Source: Panicum virgatum (lineage: Eukaryota > Streptophyta > Magnoliopsida > Poales > Poaceae). Taken from it: a stretch of DNA of 64,000 bases. Both the position numbers and the translations under genes were made by a program. The notes below the pieces were generated by a model. It was not told the DNA's origin. It made no database searches and was given only the letters and a program-made list of their open reading frames with translations. Positions within the stretch are counted from its first letter, which is position 1; the number at the start of each line of letters is the position of its first letter. The stretch covers positions 47,849,795 through 47,913,794 of the forward strand of contig NC_053142.1 in NCBI RefSeq assembly GCF_016808335.1. Direction: 5' to 3'. Shown one piece after another: positions 20,755 through 32,688 of this stretch.

Positions 20755-21980
20755 GTATCTGTGACGGAACCGCCAAATTAAAACTCTAATTAAGCGTAAT
20801 GGCCGTCATTTGAACACATCAGACTCATTAGCTTAACGGCTTAATTTGGCGATCCTTTCGCAACCCACGTCCCGATCGAAACATCACCGATAGTCCCACG
20901 CGAAGGTGGGCGCAGATGGTACAAGCACGACACCAAAATTGAAAATACAACTAATATACATAGGACTTCACCTTAAGTTTTACAAACCAAGTTTGAACAA
21001 CTACATAATTTACAAACTTCGCATTTCTGAAATCCAGGTCCAACTAAAGGAAAGGGCCTATATAACTACCACAAGTGTGCCTAGAGAGATTCCTAACTAA
21101 ACATCTGGCTCCACGACCTCCCATCTCTCTGCATCCCGGCGGATGAACTTGGCGCAGCAAGGGCAGAAGTCTATATCTGCGTGTCCTGAAATAATGTTGG
21201 CAACAAACCCTGAGTATTCTAATACTCAGCAAGGCTTACCCGACCAGTGGGTATAACTTAGCCCACATAGCTAGACATGCAAGGCTTTTGGCTGGTGGTT
21301 AATTTTTGCAGAAAAAGCATCTAGGGATGAATCCTTACTTTCAATATTTTAGCCACAAGTTTTATATGGAAAGACCCACATCTAATGTTGGCATATCTAC
21401 TCAATCATGTTGGAGCAATACAATAATGGTTCAAAATAGTTCCATCATTTATCACTAACACTCCTAAATCATTTTTACGAGGTGACAAAGAGATCAAGGC
21501 CCTCATAACCGCGAGACACGGCGAATCGATCCGATTTAACCTTACAAGGTGAACCTAACCAACACGGCACGTATAAGCCCCGTCGGACAACACGCACCAA
21601 CCCTTCCCCTCCCCGCCTTGAACTACAGGACCGCCCCACCATCATATGGTCAGCCGAGCTCAACATGAGACCACCAAAAGTAATACATGCATCCCCATTT
21701 CTCTGCGACTACTCGACTACCCCAGGAGGTGAGATGGAGTCATGTACTTTCGAAACAAGGCAGTACTAGGCTTACCGGTTTCGACTACCTCCTACTCCCT
21801 GCATGCGGTTAGTACAATTCAATCCCCGATCAACACTGGCACAACGACCGGTCCTTAAACGACACAGACGGGGCTAAGGCACCCAGAAACCCTGTCCTGC
21901 TGCCATCCCTAAACATTCTCATCATTCCCCGTCCGGTCTCAATTTTCCATATCAACATCAATAACTCATGTACTGGAATA

Positions 21981-21983
<3 letters not shown>

Positions 21984-22073
<90 letters not shown>
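21984..22073. repeat. TA dinucleotide microsatellite
   Basis: About 90 bases of uninterrupted TA lie inside the solo LTR. The corresponding place in the two other LTR copies of this family has only ATATAATTATAT, so the expansion happened in this copy. Confidence 0.95.
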
Positions 22074-22075
<2 letters not shown>

Positions 22076-22514
22076 CGAGTAACCGGAAATTACTCGACTC
22101 CTAACATCCTACATCTCGCGAGCGCAGGAGACCACTCGTCTTCTACCGGAATCATTAAGCATAGCACTTCTATCGTCCTATACATACTAGTACAACTCAG
22201 GGAATCCTATGGATCATGCAACTAGGGTTCTAAATAATTCCTGAACTTAATGCACAAGTAGTAGAAACATACATAGGTGTCATAATTTAAAATACTAGGA
22301 TGTGCACCGGGGCTTGCCTTGTGTCTGCTGCTCAACACTGGGGTCAGACGGGCCTTGGGCCGGGTGCTCACACCTCTCTTCTTGGGCTCGCGTCGTCTGC
22401 TCTTGTGGTGCCGCGATCACCTCAAAGACGGCGCCCTCAGAAGCGGATGCTACACGTATGCATATGAAATAAATGAGTGCAGCCCAAAAACGTAACTAGT
22501 TTACTTTAACTGAA

Positions 22515-22945
22515 ATACCCTGCGGACTGTCCGCGCTCAAGTGGCGGACTGTCCGCCGTACTATTCTACCAACCCGTCAGAGGCAACAACGTTTCTGGAA
22601 CTCTTTCCCATTCTACCTGCGGACTGTCCGGCCACCCCTGGCGGACCGTCCGCAGTTCAAGTACTCAATCCACCAGAGACGAAAACGTCTCTGGACAATT
22701 TCCTAGACTCTACTGCGGACTGTCCGCGCCCAAGTGGCGGACCGTCCGCAGTTCACCCCTGCGAACCTCCAGAGACGACATCGTCTCTGGAACAAATTCA
22801 AACCTCAACGGCGGACCGTCCGCTCCCCCATAGCGGACTGTCCGCAGTAAATCCTGCACAAACAACCAGAGGCAACATCGTCTCTGGACAAAAACTAACC
22901 TGACCGGCGGACCGTCCGCGCCTCCCAGGCGGACCGTCCGCGATA
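22515..22945. repeat. palindrome cluster in the solo LTR
   Basis: About ten copies of the imperfect palindrome GCGGAC(T/C)GTCCGC occur in pairs about 15 bases apart. They alternate with a second palindrome of the type CCAGAGACGA..TCGTCTCTGG. Related clusters occur in the other two LTRs of the family. Confidence 0.8.
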
Positions 22946-23456
22946 CCTAACCTCTGACCCTCGCCCCAGGCGGCAGCAAAGGCGGCAGCGACGGCGGCGG
23001 CCGTGCTCCGGCGCCGGCGACGCGCCATGAAAGGGGAAAAAGACTGGGAAGCACAAGGAACTCACCACGAATTCATTCCCACGGTCGGTTCGAGCGGAGG
23101 ACGACCGGAGAGGCGGATCGGCGGTGGAACTAAGCTTCAACACCTCCAATGGCGTCCGGCGGTGGTGGGAAGGATTCCGGCCGTGAGGAGCCGGTGTGGA
23201 GGTTTGGGAAAGTGGAGGAGGGGCTAGGGAAAGTACTCACGCAAGGAATCGAGTTAGGATGGCCGGAGGGGGGAGATCGAGGGGAGGGGGCGACGTCGAG
23301 GCGAGCGGTCGAGCTTCGCTCGGCTCTGGACGAAATGAGAAGGAAGAGAGAACTGACCAGCGGGTCCCACATCCGTCCAGATAAATATCTGGCGATGCCT
23401 CGCGGACTGTCCGCCAGCCTCGAGCGGACTGTCCGCGAGTCAGGTGTTACAGTATC

Positions 23457-24768
23457 CTCATGGGGAGGGCAAGGCTCCTTTCAACTGCTTTTGGAGATTA
23501 ATTGCAAGGAGTTACCCTGTCCCTATTTATGTAACTGCAACTGCCCTTTGGGATTTGGACATTGCTCGTCTCTAGCCGGTGGATTGCTGCTCTTCCGTAC
23601 TGTATCGCCAGGCTGCTTGCATACACGTTATTTTCCAACAGATCCATCAAATCTTCTGAACACCCAGAACACAGTTCTGGAGTGTCCATGTTCAAATGTT
23701 GAGACCTAATCGTGTCAATTATTTCCTTTGCCTGCTTCATATCGTTTCCATCCACATGAAAACTTGTAGCAGCTGTTAATTCAGAATCACTGAACAGTAG
23801 ATGTCATTTATAGAACAGAACGTGGATAATTTCGGTAATGGTACATTTGGTTGGTGGCCATTTGGAATGTTTAGGATTAGCAGGCAACCCAAGGCCACAT
23901 ACGTTTGAGAGGAGTAGACGTGATGACATCGAACGCCAGTAACCCAGTAGGCGCGCAGTGTGATAAAAATCGGATTCCTGTACATCAAGGGGGAAAAGGG
24001 TCAAGTTGTAATGAATAGTGATCAGTCAATGTCAGTAGCTATTGCTGGAAGCCCTTTACCCTCAGAAACAAGCTGTGATCAGGAAGTTGCCAGCTTCAGT
24101 ATATCCGATTTGGACTGGACGTCATGTTTCTATTGTATAGTAAAAAAAATACCTGTCGCTTAGGAATGATACCTTTGCTTTTATCAGAACTGAACTTCCT
24201 CCTTCAAAAAAATGAACTTTCTTCCGAAGATTTAACCCAGCGTACATGATTTGCCGGGTTTTTTTTATAAGCACCCACGTACATACTTCAACTTTAGGAA
24301 TTTGCTTAACCTGCCATCATAACCAAGTCCCAACTAGTTCCAGTTGGTACTGGAGAATGCTGAATGCATATATGGAAATTAAGCTTCAGCAATCCAATGT
24401 GCAACAAAAATGGCAAGTTCAAACATATCATCTGACCTCAGAGCCAGCAATGGGCGGCAGAGAGATATCAGCCAGTCAACCACTTCACTCCAAACATAGT
24501 ATGTGTATTACAGTGTTCATCATACATAAGGCATCTTCTACAAAGATGGCCCGCTCGTGTTACTTGATCAAACACAGACCCCAATATACGTATGGGTTCC
24601 CAAACATATAAGATTAATATAGCACACCGCACAAGTGATGTCAACACATGCCTCATGCAGAGGAGAAGCAAGAGGAGATTCTTTCTCCTTATACTGCCTC
24701 CCTTGAGCAATCAGTGGGATGTCCGACATACTCGCAGGTGTTAACCCCATAAACAACTGCTGATCCGC
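23457..24768. other. downstream region of PAO with an unidentified exon-like piece
   Basis: On the minus strand 23794-23498 reads as a plausible exon. A TTCAG acceptor precedes DSELTAATSFHVDG, and later text includes MDTPELCSGCSEDLMDLL. I do not recognise the protein, and no further exons were found. The solo LTR begins 40 bases beyond, so it may be a truncated gene. The segment 24240-24768 is the probable 3' UTR of the polyamine oxidase. Confidence 0.4.
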
Positions 24769-27700
24769 TTAGAGCCGAGAGATGAGCAGTGGGACAGAGA
24801 CAGGGCTGTCCTCGCCCATGGCAGGGTGGCACATCTCCAACATGTCCAGCTCCCTGAACCGCTCCAGAACCCGCATCTTTAACTCCTCAGATGCCATGAG
24901 ACCAGTGGAGAAGGCGCCGTGCACTGTGCCAGTGTACTTCACACTTGTGGCCTCCCCTGCAAAGAACAGGTTGTCCACAGGGATGCGCAGCTTCTCGTAC
25001 AGGTCACGGGGCTTATTCACTCCGTCAAACGTGTAGGAACCGAGTGTGTTCTCATCTGAGCCCCAGTGTGACACCAAGTAATTTATCTGCAACAAATTTT
25101 AAGAAACATGGCCGTTAGAAATGCTCTAGCAGGATTCTTTAATTGTTGCAATTGAGGATAATGTTCACAAACTAACCGGCTCAGCTGCATTGGGAAGGAT
25201 CTTCTTTAACTGGGAGAAGGCAAATTGGGCAGCTGTCTCGTCAGACATCTTTTCGATGTCACGAGCAAGGCGACCAGCAGGCATGTAAACGAGAACAGGG
25301 TAGCCTGTTGCCTTGTGAAGGTTAAGGAAATAGCTACATCCGTACGTGCTGGAGGAAACGACCCCAAGGAACTCCACGCTAGGCCAGAAAACCTGGCTGA
25401 AGTGAAGAACAATTTTGTTCTCAATTCCAACCGAAAGTTCTCTAACTGCTTCTTCCTTCCACTCTGGCAATCTCGGCTCAAATTTAATAGTGTTTGCTTT
25501 CAGAACACCCAACGGAACAGCAACTACTGCAGCATCAGCAACAAATGTTTTACCACTGCTTACAGTAACCTCTACCCTGTTCTTGTGGCGAACAATTTCA
25601 ACAACCCTAAAGAAAATAGAAGGATCAGTACTAAAGGAATGGCAGATGAAACTGCAACAATTGCTTAGCAAATGAATAAGAAAATGACATATGCATACTT
25701 GTGGTTGAGGCGTATATCTAAGCCTTTTGCCAGAGTATTTATAACCGGACGATATCCACGAACCATGAGGCCATGGCCACCTGGAAGCAGCACCTCCTGC
25801 ACCCCATAAGCGTGTCATACATAAAAGCACAGCAATTTCATCATGTGCAAGTATACTGGCCACTACAGCTACTAAGTGGGGAGAACATACCTGGTCCCAA
25901 CCCTTTAGTGATATTGAATCAGCGTCAGTAGCAAACCAACCTTCCATTCGGCACAAATACCATTGAAGAACTTCATGAGCAATCCCTTCTTGCCTGTTGT
26001 GAAGTGTAAACACATAAAGAACGCAGTTAAAAAGACAAGTATGTTTGTGCTAACCACTGGAGAAAGGCAGAAATTGGATAGTACAAACCTCAAGTGCGGA
26101 TTTCTATCCATAACAATTGTGATGGCTTTTGCAATAGACATATCTCCATTGGTTTGTTCCCTCAATTTGCCAGTCTGCACATGGGTGGATAAATCAGATA
26201 AAAGAAACTACCTAAAATCAACAGGCACCAGCGCACCACTGATTGAAAGGAGGGAATACCTCTTCCAGTATGGCCTCAAACACCTTCCCTATCTTTTCTA
26301 CTAACTCTTGTGGTACTTGATGCCCATTAGTGTCATAGAGTGCATAACTGAAAAGGGCAATAGAACAAGTTAGCTCCCATCATTCAGTTCCATCATCTCT
26401 CAAAGTATTTATAAAACAGCCCAGATGCAAAGCTTTACCTCTCCAAATCATGATCAAACAGAACAGAATCATCTCCACTCGTGCGATACAATGGAAGTCC
26501 AAGCCTTCCAATTATTGGTGCTAAGGGATTTTCTTCACAGACACCATGAAGCCTGATTTATAAAAAAGATGAAGAAAAAACTGTTCATAACATTCCTTCA
26601 AAATAAACTTCTGTTGGAAGTTAAAAGGAAAAGAATGGAACTCACCAAGATGCTCCCAAATCGACAGGAAACCCAAAAGAGTAGTCAGTGTGAACTCTGC
26701 CACCTATCCTATCACGGGATTCCAGAAGAATAACCTGGAATGCATCGTAACAATTGAAATGCATCATAAAAGGTTCATATCATTTTCATCAAAGAAATAC
26801 AAAGGTCGCCATTGCACCACCAATGTGAGAACATGACCATAATTAACATTAAACAATACCTGGAATGACGCGTTCCTGAGCGCATCAGCAGCAGCAAGCC
26901 CTGCGAATCCACCACCAATAACAATAGCAGATGGTGTGTGAGACTTTCTCCTAACATTTTCACCATATGAACCTGATGCGAAGGCCAAAGAGAATGTTTT
27001 ATCTCAGTAAGGGTAATACAAAATATGTTCATAAGTATAAGTTTACATATATTTATCACATATTGATAAGGAGAAATAAGTTTCAAATACATTTCTAGTA
27101 AAACTCATTATTCCCGAAGTACCACCATTTGGACACATAAACCACAAGGAATAAAGGTGGATGGCCTCTGCTCTTCTGACTATATCCATATGAGAAACTT
27201 AAGAATTCTCATCTCCATTTAGATGACATGCAAACAGGTTCAGGTTCAATTTTCTACAGAATTTGATGCAATTGGATGGTTGCTTGTCTGGTGGGGTTCT
27301 GCGTTAAGACAGATAGTTTGCTCCGTAGAGCAGAAAGGGGGAGTTTCTACCTCCAAATGATAAAAGACCAGTTCATACATAAGTAACATAAAAGAAGCCT
27401 ACCAAGTGGTGAAATTGCCGATATCGCCTGTTCTTCTCACATCAACCCTCCTCTACCCCCCTCCACCATGGAGGTTAGTAGTGAGGCATGTTCCCCTGTC
27501 TCAGAACAATGATGGTGAGGTAAGACAGGACAATTTAAGATTTTCGTGTATCCCTCCAAATTTAGGTGAGGCCTGAGTAGTGTTCTCAGTCTGTATTAAT
27601 TGTGGATGCTGGCGTACCACTCTTGACTCTTCCAACATTTTCATAGCATATAAATTAGAAACTATAGATTGTCCATTGAAGTATGCATAATCATCTACAA

Positions 27701-28892
27701 CCACAAGCAGGTCATAAGGGGCACTACATGGACAGGACACAAGGTCATTAGTCATTGGTACACTCTTCTAACTTGCATTTGGATGAGATATGGGCAATTA
27801 ATCTAAAGGGAAAGAAGCATGGTATGTCTTGTGGCTAATGTTTGCCTTGGCATTACAAAGTGCTTGGTAGGATTGTGGTAGAAAACTCTGGCAGAAACCC
27901 TTGTATCGGATATGCTTCAGGACACTTAAAAAACAGCCCCTTTAATGGCCACCAAGCATATATGTACCGAGAATGTATCAACTACATGCAAATTGTTGCA
28001 CCTGAGGACAGTGAACAATAAAACAAACCACATCAGCTAGCCAACATCATCATAGACTAGTCTATCCATGTCTGTATGCATGACAATGATGTGGGTCGCA
28101 CATGCATGGAATAAAGCATGGCACTTAACAGGAACATAGAATCACTTCACGGTATATGCTTTTCCTGTAATCAGATTTTGTGGCAAGTCAATATTAACTA
28201 AAATTCCTGTGTTGTAAGACCATTGGTAGGCTTGTCAGAGAAATTACTTTACTTCTCCAAGTCTCTTCAATCCTTATTATTTAAAAAAGAACACAGGAGT
28301 CTACAAATCCACATGGACATGGACTTGTTCTTGCCATGAGCTAATAGGTCAAATCCTAGAAGCTTCCAAGTGGTTGGTCCCCTCTTGCGTGAGATATTAG
28401 TATAATGAGTGTAAAGTATGGACAGCTATTAGTATTCTTTATTTTTTCCCTTCCTACCACCGACAAATGAATATGGGACTTCATGGTTCATGGCCCTTTC
28501 ATCGGGTCCATGCAGCACCTCCCAACAACCATAGGAACCTCGAATCTTTTGGGTTATCAAAATAAGTTTTTTTTAACCAATATCAGAAGCTAAGTTCAGG
28601 TGGAGAAATTCTAATTTGCCACAAAATTACCATAAAGGGCATGTGATCCACCAAATGTATACCTAATCAACAGCCCAACAACCATCGTCTCATAAAATAA
28701 ACAAGAACAGATCCACAAGCAATTAAAATTCTACATATTGATTCTTCACATGAGTAGCCTTAGTAATTCGCATTGATAGAGGATATATTTTCCTTTTGAG
28801 CTTAAAATTGGAAGAAAAATCGTCTGTCAACTATAAGCCCAAAATTCTAAGAGAGCTCCCGGAGAAGTAAGAAACTTACTGTTGTTCGCCAT
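24769..28892 (-). CDS. PAO3: peroxisomal polyamine oxidase, ten exons
   Basis: Predicted exons (minus strand) are 28892-28880, 26972-26860, 26734-26646, 26552-26439, 26347-26260, 26174-26089, 25993-25891, 25796-25699, 25606-25177 and 25086-24769. All borders are GT/AG and phases agree, giving 483 residues. The FAD-binding fold starts at residues 21-30 with [10 protein letters not shown]. Further family marks are [36 protein letters not shown] and the C-terminal flavin-binding LFFAGEATS. The protein ends LLISRL, a type 1 peroxisomal targeting signal. Enzymes of this clade oxidise spermine and spermidine in the back-conversion direction, yielding shorter polyamines, 3-aminopropanal and hydrogen peroxide. 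The PAO3 name rests on resemblance and remembered gene order. The start exon has only 13 coding bases. Confidence 0.92.
26973..28879 (-). other. first intron of the polyamine oxidase gene
   Basis: This 1.9-kb intron follows the tiny first coding exon (donor GTAAGT; acceptor CATCAG). No gene or clear mobile element is recognised inside it. Confidence 0.7.
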
Positions 28893-29781
28893 CTGTGCAG
28901 CTCTGTTCTTCTCCTTGACGAGTACTACTTGAATTAGAATTTGACGGATTTAACAACTGAGGGGAGAAATGCAGCAGGAAGATGAGGAGGCAGGCGACGT
29001 AGTGGTTCGAGTTCGAGTTGAGTCCCAGGTTCTCGAAACAGTTCATGCAGCCGTGCAGCCGGATCGCCGCAGCCCTCCTAGGAATTCACGGTTCCCGCTC
29101 GTCGATCTCACACAACTTTCCAGTATCCCCACGATCCCATGAACTTTTGAGCCGATTCGGTCGCTGGTAAGAGGAAAACTCCGGCGAGGCAGGCAACACT
29201 GCAGAATCAGAGGATTCTAAACAGTTAGTTCATCCCAAAAGTTATCTCAACGCTTCTATTATGCGGAAACGCTTCGCGAAGGGCAAAAGTCGCCACCAAA
29301 TCGAAGGATTTGCGGCGATTTTGGAGAGGGGAAAGCGTGTTCCTCTGAAACAATCTGAGCGAGCAAATACGAAATTCGCCACGCTACCCGCGGGAACCGA
29401 CACGGAATCCCACCCCCCTCAAGCCACCAAATCGCCAAGGGCGATCGAGCAATCAGGGAGCTAGAGCCCCAAAAAATAAACAAAATAAACCCGTCCTTTT
29501 TCTCCCCGAAAACCAGGCTAAAATCACGCGACGCAAGGCGCAGACTCCTAGGGGAAATCACGAGACACCACCCACCTTCAAACCTCGGTTCAGGACTCCG
29601 TCCACCAATCGGATCGAGGCACACTCGGCAGAGACTTGCCCGGGGCCGGAGAACTGGAGAGGATTTCGGGGGGATTCAGAGACGGAGACTGAGGATGAGT
29701 CCTGCCTGCTGCTGCTGCTTCCTGCCGTTTGGGGGAGCTTTTCGCGTTTAGATGGTCGGGCCGGTGCGGCGATTGGGCGGA
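28893..29781 (-). other. 5' leader region of the polyamine oxidase gene
   Basis: The stretch lies between the likely TATA box and the ATG. It probably contains 5' UTR exon sequence and a leader intron, because a leader of nearly 900 bases would be unusual. Its GC-rich part (29560-29760) fits a transcribed grass 5' UTR. The open frames here show no protein character. Confidence 0.45.
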
Positions 29782-29789
29782 ATTTATAG
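29782..29789 (-). promoter_or_regulatory. TATA box likely belonging to the polyamine oxidase gene
   Basis: The minus strand reads GCTATAAATT here, in a GC-rich surrounding typical of a core promoter. No other minus-strand gene begins nearby. Confidence 0.5.
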
Positions 29790-29885
29790 CTTCGTTGGAC
29801 GGCGAGGGAGAGGGTACCGTGCACCACCAGGTCACCTTACCCACCATTCGGGGTGGCCGGCCGCCGGGGCCCGCCCCGCCGCCCG

Positions 29886-30280
29886 GTTGTAACAGTAAAA
29901 ATTCGCCGAAATGAGAATTTTGAATGCATGGAGTATTAAATGTAGTCTATTTGTAAAAAAATTTTAGAGATGGATGCAACTTTGTGAGTCGAATCTAATG
30001 AGCCTAATTAATATATGATTAGATACAGTAATACTACAGTGACCATGCTCTAATTATCGTCAAATCATGCGGTCAAAGACCTCATTAGGTACAATATTGC
30101 TACAATACCCATGGTTGTGGATCACCCTGCAAACGGTGTGGGTTCAAATGGGTTTAATGGGTTAGATTTTGACATGGAGTGTATTTGGATGGATTGAAAT
30201 GGGTTATATTAGTTAATGGGGTGGGGTGGAGCATGTTCTATATAAATACGGGTTGGATTGGATTGGATTTTTTGTATAGA
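29886..30280. repeat. fragment of a PIF/Harbinger-like MITE and GGGTT-rich spacer
   Basis: Positions about 29930-30060 contain GAATCTAATGAGCCTAATTAAT followed by ACAGTAATACTACAGTGACC. The same subterminal words occur in the intact MITE at 60853-61188. A right end of this kind (CCAAACACAGGCC) occurs at about 32130-32142, so the 146-bp array may lie inside an old, split element. Confidence 0.45.
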
Positions 30281-31858
30281 GTCGGACCCTGGAATTAAAA
30301 TCTCGCGTTCACACTATTAAATTTTATTGAAATTGACCGAAATTTGTTGGAGATGACTCAGTATAACTGGCAGCTACTCTGTGCAAAGCAGTGTGGATAG
30401 ACCTACACGTGGGCCCCATGTCAAGAGGCGGACCCTGAAATTAAAATCTCGCGTTTACACTATAAAATTTTATCGAAATTGACCGAAATTTGTTGGAGAT
30501 GACTCAGTATGACTGGCTGCTACTCTGTGCATAGCAGTGTGGCTAGACCTACACATGAGCCACATATCAAGAGCCGGACCCTGAAATTAAAACCTCGCAT
30601 TCACACTATAAAATTTTATCGAAATTGAACGAAATTTGTTGGAGATGACTCAGGGCCTGTTTGGCAGGGCTCCGGCTCCACTAAAAACGGCTCCGGCTCC
30701 GGCTTCTCTGGTGGAGCGGCTTCTCTAGCGGAGCTGGAGCCGTTTTGTAAAGCGTTTGGCAAAACGGCTTCATGCTGATTTTTATGAATGGATAGAACAT
30801 GTGAAATGTCCAATATGCCCTTTGCTATTTGACATGTTTGTGTACTAAATTATATATGTTTGTATCGAGTTTAAACCTTGAAGTCATGTGAAAATAAATA
30901 AATAAATAGAAATATTAGTTAGGTAATAATAATTTGTCTTCTCATAATAATAATTTGTTCAATATGCCCTATATCTTTCTTTTACATTTTCTTTTTTTCC
31001 TTTTCCCTCTCTTTTTCTTTTTCCCTCCCTCTTTTCTTTTTTTTCCTCCTCTCCTCGTTATCCAATCGTCCATCTCTCTTGTCCGCTCCGCCTCCCGATC
31101 TCCGCTACGCCGCCGCCTCCCGATCTCCGTTGCGCCGCCGCCGGCATCCTCCTCCCCACGGCCGCCGGGCGGAGCAGGCGGTGGTCGGCGAGCGGGCGGG
31201 TGGAGCAAGCCGGCGGGCGGGACATGTCCCTGGGCGGAGCTCGGCCGGCCTCCAGCTCACCGCCGCACGCCCTTCTTCCTCCCTCACGGCGAGCTCACCG
31301 CCGCACGCCCTTCTTCCTCCTCCAGCGGCCTCCGCCCTGCCCCGCCCCGCCCCGCCCCGCCGCTGGCGCGCGCTCCGGCCGTCTCCGCCCCGTCCAAGCC
31401 GCGCGCACTGCTTCGCGCCGCCGGCCGCCGGCCGCTGTCGGGCCTTGGAGGGTTAGGGGAGGGGCAGTCGTGGAATGAAGGGCGATGTCAGCTCCCGGAG
31501 CCGCGCGGAGCCTCGTTGCACTGGCTTCACGTCGCCTGTGTAAGCCGTCGGTGGCTCCAGCAAGGGCTTCACATGTGAAGCCGGTTCCCATTCGTCTGTT
31601 TGGCATGGCTCCTAGTGGAGCTGCTGGCGGAGCCGCGGGAAGAGCCGTGCCAAACGGGGCCTCAATATGACTGTCAGCTACTCTGTGCAAAACAGTGTGG
31701 CTAGACCTACATGTGGGCACATGTCAAGAGCCGGACTCTGGAATTAAAACCTCGCGTTCACACTATAAAATTTAATTAAAATTGACCGAAATTTTTTGAG
31801 AGGACTCAGTATAATTGGCAGCTACTCTGTGCAAAACAGTGTGACAAGATCTATACTA
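30281..31858. repeat. 146-bp tandem repeat array, about four copies
   Basis: The phrase CGGACCCTG.AATTAAAA recurs at 30284, 30430, 30576 and 31733. The first two steps are exactly 146 bp. The last step is about 145 bp once the inserted element at 30653-31661 and its 3-bp target duplication are removed. Each unit also has GACCGAAATTTGTTGGAGATG and AGCTACTCTGTGCA. The copies differ by scattered substitutions. No coding capacity is seen. Confidence 0.88.
30653..31661. mobile_element. PIF/Harbinger-like element inserted in the 146-bp array
   Basis: The 1009-bp element begins GGGCCTGTTTGGCAGGGCTC. Its other end, inverted, is GGCCCCGTTTGGCACGGCTC (17 of 20 agree). The trinucleotide TCA flanks it on both sides (30650-30652 and 31662-31664), and the repeat unit resumes correctly after it. 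About 400 bp of the interior (31080-31500) is very GC-rich, coding-like sequence with a short internal duplication (CCGCCGCACGCCCTTCTTCC occurs twice near 31260 and 31300). This may be captured exon sequence. Confidence 0.75.
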
Positions 31859-32683
31859 TAATTTTTTATGAGAAACAGGTTTTTATTGGGTTGTAATCAT
31901 AGTTTGGTTAATAATTATTACATTATGAGCTCAAATATTTGGGTTGGATTGGTGTGTGGTGGTGGTGGTTTGGGATGGAGTGAGTTTATATAATTTCTCG
32001 TGGTGTGGATATAGTTTAGTTTCCAACCTATTTGCAGGGTGAGTTGTGGAGGTGTTTTTATAATTAGATTTAATTTAATACCTATAATTAGTAGTTAAAG
32101 CTGCAATCAAAATTTTTTCACCCCTAACCAAACACAGGCCAAACCGGGGGAATTACGAGCATCTGATCAGGTTCTGACGGCCTTGATGCGCGATGTGTCT
32201 AGACAGGCGTTGCAGCCACATGTGACGGGGTGAGGCGATATTTTATTTTATTTTATTTTATTCCTTGCCAACAACAACAACAATTTTAATTTGTTCATGC
32301 ATTCTGGCACTAAGGGGTAAATATGTTTTCAAAATGCGCATACCGGTTTTCTAGAAGGATACATGGTTCCCGCGTATTTTTTTTATTTTACAAATGTTTT
32401 GTAGATAAACTTGTGGTAACTGTAAACAATATTCGGAGCTAAGAGCGTGTTAGTGGAGGTGAGCGCCCATGATGGTGACTGGGGCGAAGCTTATTAGGCA
32501 AAATAATGCATCCTGAATTAGGAGCTGAGCTGAGCTGCTAAAGAGCGATCACTGCAATGCGGAAGGTTTGTTTAGGGATAAGCTTGTGACATGACATTCC
32601 ACTACACTATCACCATTCTATAAAAAATATTATTCCACGTCATCACGATGAGCAGCAGTAACACAAAGTCTTTTTCGGTTACT
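31859..32683. other. spacer
   Basis: AT-rich sequence without a recognised gene. It includes a terminus-like CCAAACACAGGCC at about 32130 and short TTTTA repeats near 32235. Confidence 0.4.
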
Positions 32684-32688
32684 TATAG

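Larger units (their letters stand above)
20760..23451 (-). mobile_element. solo LTR of the Ty3/gypsy family seen at 48.6-60.1 kb
   Basis: The 2692-bp block is the reverse complement of the LTRs at 48599-52186 and 57434-60144. It starts TGTGACGGAACC and ends CAGGTGTTACA on this strand. A 5-bp direct repeat GTATC flanks it (20755-20759 and 23452-23456). No internal retroelement sequence remains, so it most likely arose by recombination between the two LTRs of a full element. It has gained a long TA microsatellite and keeps the GCGGAC.GTCCGC palindrome cluster. Confidence 0.93.

Noticed and set aside
21968..22225. An open frame of alternating isoleucine and tyrosine
   Set aside because: It is translation of the TA microsatellite.
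30934..31578. A 214-codon frame starting with a phenylalanine-rich run
   Set aside because: It crosses an AT-rich to GC-rich border inside a transposon and has no domain. The GC-rich part is open in several frames.
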